NCBI RefSeq assembly: GCF_002812485.1
Contig: NZ_CP025003.1
Coordinates: 372,001-436,000 of the forward strand
DNA from: Dickeya fangzhongdai
GTDB lineage: Bacteria; Pseudomonadota; Gammaproteobacteria; Enterobacterales; Enterobacteriaceae
Length of the DNA: 64,000 bases
Direction of reading: 5' to 3'
Shown here: positions 10,284 to 22,874 of the stretch, piece after piece
Position numbering within the stretch: the first letter of the stretch is position 1
Layout: every line of letters begins with the position of its first letter
The notes under the pieces: generated by a model
What the model was told of the DNA's origin: nothing
The model's input: the letters and a program-made list of their open reading frames with translations, nothing else
The model's database searches: none
Program-made: the position numbers and the translations under genes

Positions 10284-10446
10284 TATACCCGTGATACTTC
10301 AGATTGCAGGTGCGTTGGCCGCGTTTACCCGATTCGTTTTCGGGTCTGGCTCCTCTGGGGTCGCTGTCGGCAGCGTTCAAGTCGGCGACGTCGATTTGTC
10401 ATTCACCCCGCGTGTCGCCTGCTGCAACGCGAATTATTGAGGGTAT
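10284..10446. repeat. Dispersed palindromic repeat (about 163 bp, family A)
   Basis: The element starts ATACCCGTGATACTTCAGAT, continues TGCAGGTGCGTTGG, and ends GCAACGCGAATTATTGAGGG-TAT, so its ends are imperfect inverted repeats. The same core (TGCAGGTGCGTTGGC or its complement) recurs at about 37031, 56134 and 62881 in this window. It inserts into the yqiB-cpdA gap and probably forms a long hairpin in the operon mRNA. Confidence 0.65.
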
Positions 10447-10489
10447 AGATCGATTTGTTAGGCAGATTGCAAAGACCCAAGGACACTAT

Positions 10490-11316
10490 TTGGAAAGCCT
10501 GTTGACACTTCCTGTGGCGCGTGGGGCCAGAATCAGGATTTTACAAATAACAGATACCCACCTTTTTGCCGGCGAGCGGGGAACGCTGCTCGGCGTTGAT
10601 ACTTACCGCAGCTATCAGGCGGTGCTGGACGCCATCGCCGCCCAGCAATGCGATTTCGATCTGATTACCGCCACAGGGGATTTGGCGCAGGATCATACGC
10701 AGGAAGCCTACACGCGTTTCGCCGATGGTATCCGCCGCTTCAAGGCGCCTTGCGTCTGGTTGCCCGGCAACCACGACTTTCAGCCCGCGATGGTGGATGT
10801 GCTGGCCCGATCGGGAATCGCGCCTTCCAAACACGTGTTGCTGGGCGAACACTGGCAGGTGATTCTGCTGGACAGTCAGGTGTTCGGCGTGCCGCACGGC
10901 GAGTTGAGCGAGTACCAACTGGAGTGGCTGGAGCGCAGCCTGCAAAGCCAGCCGGAACGCCATACGCTGTTGATGCTGCACCATCATCCGCTGCCGTCGG
11001 GCTGTACCTGGTTGGATCAGCACAGCCTGCGCAATGCCCACAGCCTGAACGCGCTGCTGGTCCGTTTCCCGCGCGTGCGCACCGTATTGTGCGGCCATAT
11101 TCATCAGGAAATGGATCTGGACTGGAACGGTCGCCGCCTGCTGGCGACGCCATCGACCTGCGTGCAATTCAAGCCGCACTGCACCAGCTTCACCATTGAT
11201 AATGTCGCGCCCGGCTGGCGCTATCTGGAATTGTTGCCGGATGGCGGGGTTGAAACCCGGGTGTGTCGCCTTGAAGGGAATGAATTTCTGCCAGATATGG
11301 ATTCGGACGGTTACTG

Positions 11317-11317
<1 letters not shown>
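10490..11317 (+). CDS. cpdA: 3',5'-cyclic-AMP phosphodiesterase CpdA
   Basis: A TTG start at 10490 is chosen because AAGGA lies about 7 bases upstream and the product [20 protein letters not shown] aligns from the first residue with E. coli CpdA, which also uses TTG. An ATG far upstream (10304) would read through the repeat element. The 275-residue enzyme carries the metallophosphoesterase motifs DTHLF, GDLAQD, GNHDF, LHHHPLP and GHIHQE, which bind the dinuclear metal centre. It lowers cAMP. Its stop overlaps the yqiA start. Confidence 0.93.
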
Positions 11318-13979
<2,662 letters not shown>

Positions 13980-13991
13980 CGCCTGGGTACG

Positions 13992-14888
13992 ATGAAAGTT
14001 ACGCTGGAAGAGATGCAGGCATTCGTAGTGGTGGTGGACAGCGGGTCCGTCACCGCCGCGGCCGCGCAACTGGGGCAGACCACGTCCGGGATCAGCCGGG
14101 CGCTGGGCCGCCTGGAAAGTAAGCTCGGCATGACGCTGTTGCACCGCACCACCCGCCGTCTGGCGTTGTCGGAAGAAGGGCAGATATTCCTGCAACATGC
14201 GCGGGAGGTGTTGCAGACGGTGGAACTGGCGGAGGAGCAGATTGCGCTGCGTCGCAGGAAGCCCAGCGGGCGGTTGCGCATCAACGCCGCCGCTTCGTTC
14301 ATGCAGCATGTAATCGTGCCGCTGATCCCGGAGTTTCGTCGTCGTTATCCCTGTATTTCGCTGGAGCTGAATACCGATGACGTGATTATCGATTTGCTGG
14401 AACAGCATACCGATGTCGCGATTCGTATCGGCGAGCTGCGTGATTCCAGCATCCATGCCCGGCCGCTGGGCGCCACCCGGCTGCGGATTCTGGCAAGCCC
14501 CGCTTACCTGAACCGTCACGGTACGCCGCTCGGCGTGGAGGCGCTGGCCGGCCACACCTTGCTGGGGTTTACCCAGTCCGAGTCGCTCAATCTCTGGCCG
14601 TTACGCAGCGCCTTTGGCGATTATTACCCGATCGTGCCGACGATTGCGGCGTCCAACGGTGAAATGTTGCGTCAACTGGCGTTGCGGGGAGAAGGTATTG
14701 TCAGGCTGTCGGATTTCATGACCCGCGATGATGTGGCGGCCGGTCGGCTGGTGCAGATTCTGACCGACGATACGCTGGAGATGCGCCTGCCGGTTAATGC
14801 GGTGTTCTACCGCAATACCGCGCTGGCCAGCCGGATTGTCAGTTTTCTGGATTTCCTGAGCGAAAAAGTGGCGCAGCACCCGCTCTAG
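13992..14888 (+). CDS. LysR-family transcriptional regulator
   Basis: The 298-residue protein has an N-terminal winged helix-turn-helix (FVVVVDSGSVTAAAAQLGQT, then SGISRALGRLE) and a C-terminal effector-binding domain (RLRINAAASFMQHVIVPLIPEF, RPLGATRLRILASPAYL). It resembles the large group of LysR proteins that control neighbouring oxidoreductases. It is convergent with mdaB, whose end is 64 bases away, so a regulatory link with the quinone reductase is plausible but not shown. It starts 12 bases after parE and may be partly co-transcribed with it. Confidence 0.88.
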   Translation: MKVTLEEMQAFVVVVDSGSVTAAAAQLGQTTSGISRALGRLESKLGMTLLHRTTRRLALSEEGQIFLQHAREVLQTVELAEEQIALRRRKPSGRLRINAAASFMQHVIVPLIPEFRRRYPCISLELNTDDVIIDLLEQHTDVAIRIGELRDSSIHARPLGATRLRILASPAYLNRHGTPLGVEALAGHTLLGFTQSESLNLWPLRSAFGDYYPIVPTIAASNGEMLRQLALRGEGIVRLSDFMTRDDVAAGRLVQILTDDTLEMRLPVNAVFYRNTALASRIVSFLDFLSEKVAQHPL

Positions 14889-14952
14889 TCGTAAAGCGGA
14901 TACTGCGCCGAGGGTAAATCGGTGAGGGTAAATTAAGGCGACGTGGCCGGAA

Positions 14953-15534
14953 TCAGGCGAAAACCTGATCAAGGTGCGCGCGATAGCGGGCGATGTCCTG
15001 TTCCACGTCCGGCTGCTTGATGACGTCGTTGCAGATGAACGTAGGCAGCGACGACAGGCCGATGAACTGATTGGCCTTGTGGAACGGCAGGTAGACGCCA
15101 TCCACGCCGACGCCGTGGAAGAACTGATCGGGGTCGGTAAAGGCTTCGAGCGGCGCGTTCCAGGTCAGCGACAGCAGGTAGTGTTTGCCCTGCAGCAGTC
15201 CGCCGGAACCGTATTTCTTGCTGGCATCCGCGCGGGTGCGGCCGTCGCTGGCGTACAGGGCGCCATGTCCGGCGGTGAACACGTCGTCGATGTATTTTTT
15301 CAGGATCCAGGGTGCGCCCATCCACCAGCCCGGCATCTGGTAAATGACGGCGTCGGCCCACAGGAAATTCTGTACTTCCTGCTCAATGTCATAACCGTCA
15401 TCGACGGTGGTGATGCGGACGTGGCGGCCTTTGTCGCGCAGGAAAGAGGCGGCGACATCCGTCAGGGTTCGGTTGAGTTCGCCTTTGGAATGACCGAAGG
15501 ATTTTCCGGCGTTGATGATGAGTACGTTATGCAT
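14953..15534 (-). CDS. mdaB: NADPH:quinone reductase MdaB
   Basis: The start at 15534 (MHNVLIINAGKSFGHSKGEL) matches MdaB; an open frame of 58 codons upstream is not homologous. The 193-residue flavodoxin-fold enzyme contains YQMPGWWMGAPWILKKYIDD, YASDGRTRADASKKYGSGGL, and the very conserved FFHGVGVDGVYLPFHKANQF. It reduces quinones by two electrons, limiting oxidative stress. In E. coli mdaB also lies close to parC/parE. Confidence 0.94.
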   Translation of the reverse strand: MHNVLIINAGKSFGHSKGELNRTLTDVAASFLRDKGRHVRITTVDDGYDIEQEVQNFLWADAVIYQMPGWWMGAPWILKKYIDDVFTAGHGALYASDGRTRADASKKYGSGGLLQGKHYLLSLTWNAPLEAFTDPDQFFHGVGVDGVYLPFHKANQFIGLSSLPTFICNDVIKQPDVEQDIARYRAHLDQVFA

Positions 15535-15810
15535 GGCTGATGACCTCGGGTGGCATAAATGGGCATGTGCTGTAGGCCAGTCTATCCGTCGAGTTAACGA
15601 AGAAAAATGTGCCGTGGCGCACAACACTGTTGCCGAATCGTCAATAATCGTCGGTTTTGAGCCGGAGCAAGGCGTCGCGGCAGCGGGATGCAGTGAAGAG
15701 AGACACAACTTGCGGTACTATCCGGGCAGCTTCTGCCACCGCGTGGCTCATCGCGTAAAATAAGCGAGTTTTTTTGAACATGGCAAAACGCCACGGTTTA
15801 AGGATTATCA

Positions 15811-18117
15811 ATGAGTGACATGACTCATGACGGCGCAGAGCGTCTTGCGCTGCACACGTTTACCGAGAACGCCTATCTCAACTACTCCATGTACGTCATC
15901 ATGGACCGGGCGTTACCTTTTATTGGCGACGGCCTCAAGCCGGTTCAGCGCCGTATCGTATACGCGATGTCTGAACTGGGGCTGAGCGCCAGCGCCAAAT
16001 TCAAGAAGTCCGCCCGTACGGTGGGCGACGTGCTGGGTAAATACCACCCGCACGGCGACAGCGCCTGCTACGAGGCGATGGTGCTGATGGCGCAACCCTT
16101 CTCCTACCGCTACCCGCTGGTGGACGGTCAGGGCAACTGGGGTGCGCCGGATGATCCCAAATCGTTCGCCGCCATGCGTTATACCGAATCCCGTTTGTCG
16201 AAGTATGCCGAAGTGCTGCTTGGCGAATTGGGGCAAGGGACGGTGGATTACGTACCGAACTTTGACGGCACGCTGCAGGAGCCGAAGATGCTGCCTGCCC
16301 GTCTGCCCAACATCCTGCTCAACGGCACCACCGGTATAGCGGTCGGCATGGCCACCGATATTCCGCCGCATAACGTGCGTGAAGTGGCGGCGGCGGTGAT
16401 GGCGCTGATCGATGAGCCGGATACCTCGATGGACGTGTTGCTGCGCCACGTGCAGGGGCCGGATTTCCCCACCGAGGCGGAAATCATCACCCCGCGCGAC
16501 GAAATCCGCAAAATGTACGAAAGCGGCCGCGGCTCGGTGCGCATGCGGGCGATCTGGAAAAAAGAAACGATAAAAGATGACGACAATAAGAAGAAGGTAG
16601 AAGTTGTCATTACCGCACTGCCGCATCAGGTCTCCGGTGCCAAAGTGCTGGAGCAAATTGCCAGCCAGATGCGGTCGAAAAAGCTGCCGATGATCGATGA
16701 TCTGCGTGATGAATCCGATCACGAGAACCCGACCCGTCTGGTATTGCAAATGCCCTATTCCAGTCGTGTTGATGCCGATCAGGTGATGAACCACCTGTTC
16801 GCCACTACCGATCTGGAAAAAAGCTACCGCATCAACATGAATATGATCGGTCTGGATGGTCGCCCCGGCGTGAAAGGGCTGCGGGAAATCCTGACCGAGT
16901 GGCTGGCGTACCGCCGCGACACCGTGCGCCGCCGCCTCAATTTCCGGCTGGATAAGGTGCTCAAGCGCCTGCATATTCTGGAAGGTTTGCTGATTGCGTT
17001 CCTGAATATCGATGAAGTCATTCATATCATCCGCAACGAAGACGAACCGAAGCCGGTGCTGATGGCAAAGTTCGGCCTGAGCGACACCCAGGCCGAAGCC
17101 ATCCTGGAACTGAAACTGCGTCATCTGGCCAAGCTGGAAGAGATGAAGATCCGCGGCGAGCAGGACGATTTGGCGAAAGAACGCGATCAGATCCAGGCGC
17201 TGCTGGCGTCCGAGCGCAAAATGAACACCCTACTGAAGAAAGAGATTCAGGAAGACGCCAAAGCCTACGGCGATGAACGCCGTTCGCCGCTGCATGAGCG
17301 CGTCGAAGCCAAAGCCATGAGCGAGCATGACCTGTCGCCGTCCGAACCGGTGACCATCGTGCTGTCGGAAATGGGCTGGGTGCGCAGCGCTAAGGGGCAC
17401 GATATCGACCCGTCCGGCCTGAGTTATAAGGCCGGCGACGCTTACCGTGCCGCCGCCCGCGGCAAGAGCAACCAGCCGGTGGTGTTCATGGACTCCACCG
17501 GGCGCAGCTATGCGCTGGATCCGCTCACGCTGCCGTCGGCGCGCGGTCAGGGCGAGCCGCTGACCGGTAAGCTGACGCTGCCGCCGGGCGCCAGCATCGA
17601 GCAGGTGCTGATGGCGGCGGACAATCAGCGGTTGCTGTTGGCTTCCGACGCCGGTTACGGCTTTATCTGCACCTTTGCCGATCTGGTGGCCCGCAACCGG
17701 GTGGGGAAAACGGTGCTGACCCTGCCGGACAATGCGCGCGTGCTGCCGCCGCTGGAGCTTCAACGCGACGATGATCTGCTGCTGACCGTGACAGCGGCCG
17801 GCCGCATGTTGCTGTTCCCGGTGTCCGACCTGCCGGAGCTGTCCAAAGGCAAGGGCAACAAGATCGTCTCGATCCCGGCGGCGCACCTGGCCAGCGGCGA
17901 CGATCGGATCTTGTGGCTGATGGCGATCGCGCCGCAATCCACCATCACGCTGCATGCTGGCAAACGTAAGTACTCGCTGCGTCCGGAAGAACTGCAGAAG
18001 TATCAGGCCAGCCGGGGCTGCAAAGGCACGCAACTGCCGCGCGGTCTGCAGCGAGTCGATCGCATCGAGGTTGACGCGCCTGCCGGTATCGCAAGCGCCG
18101 GCAGCAGCGAAGAATAG
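15811..18117 (+). CDS. parC: DNA topoisomerase IV subunit A
   Basis: The 768-residue protein begins [20 protein letters not shown], four residues longer than E. coli at the N-terminus. The winged-helix domain contains [15 protein letters not shown], the quinolone-resistance-determining region: the Ser and Glu equivalent to E. coli Ser80 and Glu84 are both wild type (Ser84, Glu88 here). The active-site Tyr is in FAAMRYTES. The C-terminal beta-pinwheel blocks ([36 protein letters not shown]) are intact. The last 30 residues differ from E. coli. A GC hairpin at 18138-18162, some distance before a T-run, may end the transcript. Confidence 0.97.
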   Translation: MSDMTHDGAERLALHTFTENAYLNYSMYVIMDRALPFIGDGLKPVQRRIVYAMSELGLSASAKFKKSARTVGDVLGKYHPHGDSACYEAMVLMAQPFSYRYPLVDGQGNWGAPDDPKSFAAMRYTESRLSKYAEVLLGELGQGTVDYVPNFDGTLQEPKMLPARLPNILLNGTTGIAVGMATDIPPHNVREVAAAVMALIDEPDTSMDVLLRHVQGPDFPTEAEIITPRDEIRKMYESGRGSVRMRAIWKKETIKDDDNKKKVEVVITALPHQVSGAKVLEQIASQMRSKKLPMIDDLRDESDHENPTRLVLQMPYSSRVDADQVMNHLFATTDLEKSYRINMNMIGLDGRPGVKGLREILTEWLAYRRDTVRRRLNFRLDKVLKRLHILEGLLIAFLNIDEVIHIIRNEDEPKPVLMAKFGLSDTQAEAILELKLRHLAKLEEMKIRGEQDDLAKERDQIQALLASERKMNTLLKKEIQEDAKAYGDERRSPLHERVEAKAMSEHDLSPSEPVTIVLSEMGWVRSAKGHDIDPSGLSYKAGDAYRAAARGKSNQPVVFMDSTGRSYALDPLTLPSARGQGEPLTGKLTLPPGASIEQVLMAADNQRLLLASDAGYGFICTFADLVARNRVGKTVLTLPDNARVLPPLELQRDDDLLLTVTAAGRMLLFPVSDLPELSKGKGNKIVSIPAAHLASGDDRILWLMAIAPQSTITLHAGKRKYSLRPEELQKYQASRGCKGTQLPRGLQRVDRIEVDAPAGIASAGSSEE

Positions 18118-18355
18118 TCCTTCCTGTGGAAGCTGGCGGCCCGTCGCTGTGTGCGGCGGGCCGTAAACGGGACGTCTTTTTTTTCGATAGGCGCCGATGC
18201 CGATGGCATTTCCCGTCGGGATTCCCTTTTCGTCTTTCCCTGTACGTCCGATAGCCGCTTTGGGGTGGACAATGCGATCTGCTGCGGCAAGGTTCGCCGT
18301 GTGTTTTATCGCGAAGCCGCTATACTAGCGGCGGCTGTTGGCTAATGAGGTTGCT

Positions 18356-19093
18356 ATGTTATTCATTCTCCGGTTTTTGGTGGTGATCGTCTGTTCTGTG
18401 GTGATCTGTCTGGCAGGGTTGGTTTACTGCTTGTTTACCCCGAAAGATCCCCGCCATGTTTCCCGGTTCGGTCGCCTGTTCGGGCGCTTGTCGGTGGTGT
18501 TTGGCCTCAAGGTGGAAATCCGTTATCCGCAGGCGTCCCACTTTGACGGTAATTGTATCTATATCGCCAATCATCAGAACAACTATGACATGGTGACGGC
18601 GGCAAACGTGGTGATGCCGGGCACCGTGACGGTGGGCAAGAAGAGTCTGGTGTGGATCCCGTTTTTCGGCCCGTTGTACTGGCTCACCGGCAATCTGTTG
18701 ATTGACCGGGATAACCGCGCCAAAGCGCACGGCACTATCTCGCAGGTAGTGAAGCATATTAAAGAGCGCAACATTTCGGTGTGGATGTTTCCGGAAGGCA
18801 CCCGCAGCCGTGGGCGCGGCCTGCTGCCGTTCAAAACCGGCGCGTTTCATGCCGCGATTGCCGCCGGCGTGCCGGTGGTGCCGATCTGCGTGTCCACCAC
18901 TCATAAAAAAGTGAAGCTGAACCGCTGGAACAACGGCCATGTGATCGTCGAGGTGCTGCCGCCGGTCGACTGCAGCGCTTACGGTAAAGAACAGGTCCGC
19001 GAACTGGCCGCTTATTGCCATGAACTGATGGCGGCGAAAATCGCACAGCTGGACGCCGAAGTCGCGCAGCGCGAAGCGGCGGAAAAACGCTAA
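18356..19093 (+). CDS. plsC: 1-acyl-sn-glycerol-3-phosphate acyltransferase
   Basis: The start at 18356 (MLFILRFLVVIVCSVVICLA) matches PlsC; the frame opens six codons earlier. The 245-residue membrane protein has an N-terminal hydrophobic segment, the catalytic NHQNNYD (HX4D) motif, the GKKSLVWIPFFG block and the substrate-binding FPEGTRSRG motif. It makes phosphatidic acid from lysophosphatidic acid at the inner membrane. The order parC-plsC-ftsP is the enterobacterial one. Confidence 0.95.
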   Translation: MLFILRFLVVIVCSVVICLAGLVYCLFTPKDPRHVSRFGRLFGRLSVVFGLKVEIRYPQASHFDGNCIYIANHQNNYDMVTAANVVMPGTVTVGKKSLVWIPFFGPLYWLTGNLLIDRDNRAKAHGTISQVVKHIKERNISVWMFPEGTRSRGRGLLPFKTGAFHAAIAAGVPVVPICVSTTHKKVKLNRWNNGHVIVEVLPPVDCSAYGKEQVRELAAYCHELMAAKIAQLDAEVAQREAAEKR

Positions 19094-19180
19094 GTCAGCG
19101 CGAGGATGCGCGGCGTGACCTTACGGGCGGAATATCGGCCCGGGATGGAGTAAAGGATTGAATAGGTTTTCGGAGTCATT

Positions 19181-20590
19181 ATGTCATTGAGTCGGCGTCA
19201 GTTTCTTCAGGCCTCGGGCATTGCGCTGTGCGCGGGTGCAATGCCGCTGACGGCCAGAGCCGATGGCGGGCAAAACCCGCTGCCCGTTCCCCCTTTGCTG
19301 GAGTCCCGCCGCGGGCAGCCGGTCTTTCTGACCATGCAACAGGCGCAGTGGTCCTTCTCCGGCGAGCGAAAAAATCCGGTATGGGGGTTTAACGGCCGCT
19401 ATCTCGGCCCGACGGTGCGGGTGTTCAGCAATGATGACGTCAAGCTGATTTACAGCAACCGCCTTAATGAACCGGTGTCGATGACCGTCAGCGGCCTGCA
19501 GGTGCCGGGTTCGCTGATGGGCGGCGCCGGCCGCATGATTCAGCCGAATATGGATTGGTCGCCGGTATTGCCGGTTCGTCAGGCGGCGGCTACCTGCTGG
19601 TATCACGCCAATACGCCCAACCGCATGGCGCCGCACGTCTATAACGGGCTGGCAGGCCTGTGGCTGGTGGAAGACAACCTCAGCAAGTCGCTGCCTATCC
19701 CGAATCATTACGGCGTAGATGATTTCCCGCTGATTATTCAGGACAAACGGCTGGATAACTTTGGCGCGCCGCTGTACAACCCGCCCGGCAGCGGCGGTTT
19801 TATGGGGGATACGCTGCTGGTGAACGGCGCGCGGAGCCCGTATGTGGAAGTCTCCCGCGGCTGGGTGCGTCTGCGTCTGCTCAACGCTTCCAACGCCCGT
19901 CGCTACGTGATGCGCATGAGCGACGGCCGGCCGCTGCACCTGATCGCCAACGATCAGGGTTTTCTGCCTGCGCCGATGGCGTTGAATCAGGTTTCGCTGG
20001 CGCCCGGCGAGCGCCGCGAAGTGCTGGTTGATATGTCCCAGGGCAACGAGGCGACGCTGACCGCCGGCGAATCCGCCAGCATCATGCAGCGGCTGCGCGG
20101 ATTGTTCGAACCCTCCACTATTTTGGTGTCATCGGCGATTCTGACCCTGCGGCCCACCGGCCTGCTGCCGCTGGTGACCAACACCCTGCCGATGCGCCTG
20201 CTGGCCGACAATATCATCGACGGCGCGGTCAGCCGGACGCGAGAATTCCGCCTCGGCGACAGCCTGCCGGGCATCAACGGTGCCATGTGGGACATGAATC
20301 GTGTGGATGTGCAAACGCAGGTCGGGCGCTATGAGCGCTGGATTGTGCATGCCGATCAGCCGCAGCCGTTCCACGTTCAGGGCGCGATGTTTCTGGTGCG
20401 CAGCGTGAACGGCGGCCTGACGCCGCCGGAGGACAGTGGCTGGAAAGACACGGTGTGGGTGGAAAATGACGTGGAACTGCTGGTGTATTTCGGCCAGTTC
20501 TCCACGCCGCAGTTCCCGTTCCTGTATTACAGCCACACGCTGGAAATGGCCGATCGCGGCTCCACGGCTCAATTGGTAGTTCAGCCCTGA
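19181..20590 (+). CDS. ftsP: Cell division protein FtsP (SufI), Tat-exported cupredoxin-like protein
   Basis: The 469-residue protein opens with a twin-arginine signal, SRRQFLQASGIALCAGAMPL, cleaved after TARA. The rest has the three cupredoxin domains of the multicopper-oxidase fold without an intact copper ligand set, as in E. coli FtsP. It stabilises the divisome in the periplasm under stress. It follows plsC by about 90 bases and converges with dkgA across a GC-rich hairpin. Confidence 0.94.
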   Translation: MSLSRRQFLQASGIALCAGAMPLTARADGGQNPLPVPPLLESRRGQPVFLTMQQAQWSFSGERKNPVWGFNGRYLGPTVRVFSNDDVKLIYSNRLNEPVSMTVSGLQVPGSLMGGAGRMIQPNMDWSPVLPVRQAAATCWYHANTPNRMAPHVYNGLAGLWLVEDNLSKSLPIPNHYGVDDFPLIIQDKRLDNFGAPLYNPPGSGGFMGDTLLVNGARSPYVEVSRGWVRLRLLNASNARRYVMRMSDGRPLHLIANDQGFLPAPMALNQVSLAPGERREVLVDMSQGNEATLTAGESASIMQRLRGLFEPSTILVSSAILTLRPTGLLPLVTNTLPMRLLADNIIDGAVSRTREFRLGDSLPGINGAMWDMNRVDVQTQVGRYERWIVHADQPQPFHVQGAMFLVRSVNGGLTPPEDSGWKDTVWVENDVELLVYFGQFSTPQFPFLYYSHTLEMADRGSTAQLVVQP

Positions 20591-20622
20591 TGGGCGTTTA
20601 GTCGCGCAGCCCTGATAAGCGT

Positions 20623-20645
20623 CGCCCGCGCGTCAGGCGCGGGCG
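20623..20645. terminator. GC-rich hairpin between convergent ftsP and dkgA
   Basis: A perfect 9-bp stem CGCCCGCGC / GCGCGGGCG with a 5-base loop sits between the two stop codons. There is no U-tract on either side, so it is a probable but non-canonical stop for both transcripts. Confidence 0.45.
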
Positions 20646-20665
20646 CGATGTTAGTCTTGGCAATG

Positions 20666-21511
20666 CTAGTCTTTACGCGGCGCATCGGTGCGCGGCTGAT
20701 CCGGGTCCGGTCCCAGCCGTTTGCCGCAGTCGAGCGTCGCCACCTCGCTTAACTCTTCTTTCTCCAGCCTGAAGTCAAATACCTCGAAGTTTTCCCGAAT
20801 ACGCGCTGGGGTAACGGATTTGGGGATCACCACCAGACCGCTGTCCAGATGCCAGCGGATCACGATTTGCGCCGGCGTCTTGCCGTATTTTTTCGCCAGC
20901 GCGTGAATCACCGGATGGTCGAATACGCCTTCTCCGCCCTGCGCCAGCGGGCTCCAGGATTCGGTCTGAATGTGGTGGGTGGTGTTCCAGGTGTGCAGCA
21001 TGCGCTGCTGGAACAGCGGGTGCAGCTCTATCTGATTGATGACCGGCATCACGCCGGTTTCTTCTTTCAGGCGCTGCAGGTGGTGCGGGTTGAAATTGCA
21101 GACGCCGACGCTTTTCGCCAGCCCCTGTTCCTTGAGATTAAGCAATCCGCGCCAGGCTTCGACGTAGGTGTTCTGCTCCGGCAACGGCCAGTGGATCAGA
21201 TACAGGTCGACGTACTCCAGCTGCAGTTTGCGCAGGCTTTCCTCTAGCGCCTGACGCGGATGCGCCTGATCGCTGTTCCACAGTTTGGTGGTGATGAAAA
21301 TATCGCTGCGCGGGATATTGGTTTCCTGTAATGCTTTGCCAACACCCGTTTCGTTCTTGTAAATGGCGGCGGTATCGATGGCGCGATAACCGATGTTCAG
21401 GGCTTCGGTAACGGCAGCGGCAGCCTGTTCGTTGCTGGCCTGCCAGACGCCAAGCCCTAGCTGGGGCATGATATTGCCGTCAGCCAGTTTAACCAGAGGT
21501 TGCATCGTCAT
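20666..21511 (-). CDS. dkgA: 2,5-diketo-D-gluconate reductase A / methylglyoxal reductase
   Basis: The 281-residue aldo-keto reductase starts after AAGGAG and contains the catalytic tetrad context DTAAIYKNETGVGKAL (Asp, Tyr), TTKLWNSD (Lys) and YLIHWPLP (His), plus the NADPH-binding IPKSVTPARIREN. It reduces 2,5-diketogluconate, methylglyoxal and other short aldehydes. It lies downstream of yqhD, as in E. coli, and belongs to the YqhC-controlled aldehyde response. The C-terminal GPDPDQPRTDAPRKD tail is slightly longer than in E. coli. Confidence 0.94.
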   Translation of the reverse strand: MTMQPLVKLADGNIMPQLGLGVWQASNEQAAAAVTEALNIGYRAIDTAAIYKNETGVGKALQETNIPRSDIFITTKLWNSDQAHPRQALEESLRKLQLEYVDLYLIHWPLPEQNTYVEAWRGLLNLKEQGLAKSVGVCNFNPHHLQRLKEETGVMPVINQIELHPLFQQRMLHTWNTTHHIQTESWSPLAQGGEGVFDHPVIHALAKKYGKTPAQIVIRWHLDSGLVVIPKSVTPARIRENFEVFDFRLEKEELSEVATLDCGKRLGPDPDQPRTDAPRKD

Positions 21512-21589
21512 GTCATTCTCCTTGTTATGCGCTTTCTACGCCCGACGCTTGAGGGAGCCAGACGTTATGGCGGTGATGTGGCGATGAGA

Positions 21590-21616
21590 CAAAGACGCCG
21601 CCCGAACGGCGGCGTC
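21590..21616 (-). terminator. Hairpin terminator downstream of yqhD
   Basis: On the minus strand GACGCCG pairs with CGGCGTC around a short loop and is followed by TTTGTCT. It lies in the 178-base gap between yqhD and dkgA, so it may attenuate read-through into dkgA rather than abolish it. Confidence 0.5.
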
Positions 21617-21689
21617 TGAATGCCGGTTTTCACATCAGGCGGTGCCCGGCGGCATGCCCTAAGTGTAGTCGAAAGTCAGCCTGCCGCGG

Positions 21690-22853
21690 TTAGCGGGCGG
21701 CTTCGTACACGCGGCGGCTGATGTCCAGCGTGATGTCGTGGTGCTCGCCCAGCGCGGTCATGCCGTGCTCTTCAAGCTTCGCCACCATCGCCGGAATGGA
21801 GCTGCCGTCCAACTGGTAGTCGGACAGGCGGGTCGGTACGCCCATCTGTTCGAAGAAGGCGCGGGTGGCGGCGATAGCCGCATCAATGCGCTGGTCTTCG
21901 GTGCCGTCGCGCAGGTTCCAGACGCGTTCTGCGTATTGCAGCAGTTTTTCACGTTTCTGGACGCGGCGCTCATTGAGCATCGCCGGCAGCACGATAGCCA
22001 GCGTCTGGGCGTGGTCCAGCCCATGCATGGCGGTGATTTCATGGCCCAGCATGTGGGTCGACCAGTCTTGCGGCACGCCGGCGCCGATCAGGCCGTTAAG
22101 CGCCATGGTGGCGCTCCACATCACGTTGGCGCGTACGTCGTAGTTCTGTTGCTCTTGCAACGCGCGCGGACCTTCTTCGACCAGCGTCAGCAGCAGCCCT
22201 TCGGCGAAGCGGTCCTGTACTTTGGCGTTAGCCGGGTAGGTCAGGTACTGTTCGACGGTATGGACAAAGGCATCCACCACGCCGTTGGCGATCTGGCGCT
22301 CAGGCAAGGTGTACGTGACTACCGGGTCAAGCACGGCGAAGCGCGGGCACACCAGCGGATTCATGAACGCCTGTTTGTCGCCGCTGCTCTTGCGGGTGAT
22401 GACCGCGCCGCTGTTGGATTCGGAGCCCGTCGCCGGCAGGGTCAGCACCACGCCCAGCGGAATGGCGGTTTCGACCTGTGCGCCCCAGGTTTGCAGGATG
22501 TGCCACGGATCTTCTGCTGCGCTGTAGTGTGCCGCCGCGGCGATGAACTTGGTGCCATCCGCCACTGAACCGCCGCCCACGGCCAGCAGGAAGTCGATTT
22601 TTTCCTTACGGACAATCTCAACCGCCTTCATCAGCGTTTCGTAGGTCGGGTTCGGTTCAATACCGGAAAACTCCAGTACGTTATGGCCTTTCAGCGCGTT
22701 GATCACCTGGTCGAACACGCCGTTTTTCTTGATGCTGCCGCCGCCGTAGGTGATCAGGATACGGGCGTCCGTCGGGATTTGATCGGCCAGACTGGCGATT
22801 TGCCCTTCGCCGAACAGGATTTTGGTCGGGGTATGGAGAGTAAAATTCTGCAT
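21690..22853 (-). CDS. yqhD: NADPH-dependent aldehyde reductase / alcohol dehydrogenase YqhD
   Basis: The 387-residue iron-type alcohol dehydrogenase has GGGSVADGTKFIAAAAHY and TLPATGSESNSGAVIT for the nucleotide and active-site regions. Metal ligands lie in NGVVDAFVHTVEQYL (Asp, His) and GHEITAMHGLDHAQTLAIVL (two His). It reduces toxic aldehydes from lipid peroxidation and furfural-type inhibitors. A nitroreductase gene ends 22 bases upstream on the same strand, so the two are probably co-transcribed here. Confidence 0.95.
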   Translation of the reverse strand: MQNFTLHTPTKILFGEGQIASLADQIPTDARILITYGGGSIKKNGVFDQVINALKGHNVLEFSGIEPNPTYETLMKAVEIVRKEKIDFLLAVGGGSVADGTKFIAAAAHYSAAEDPWHILQTWGAQVETAIPLGVVLTLPATGSESNSGAVITRKSSGDKQAFMNPLVCPRFAVLDPVVTYTLPERQIANGVVDAFVHTVEQYLTYPANAKVQDRFAEGLLLTLVEEGPRALQEQQNYDVRANVMWSATMALNGLIGAGVPQDWSTHMLGHEITAMHGLDHAQTLAIVLPAMLNERRVQKREKLLQYAERVWNLRDGTEDQRIDAAIAATRAFFEQMGVPTRLSDYQLDGSSIPAMVAKLEEHGMTALGEHHDITLDISRRVYEAAR

Positions 22854-22874
22854 GGTTATAAATCCCTTGTAAGG

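Noticed and set aside
10304..10489. Long N-terminal extension of CpdA from an ATG at 10304
   Set aside because: The extension translates a dispersed repeat element, and the TTG at 10490 has a proper ribosome-binding site and matches the E. coli start.
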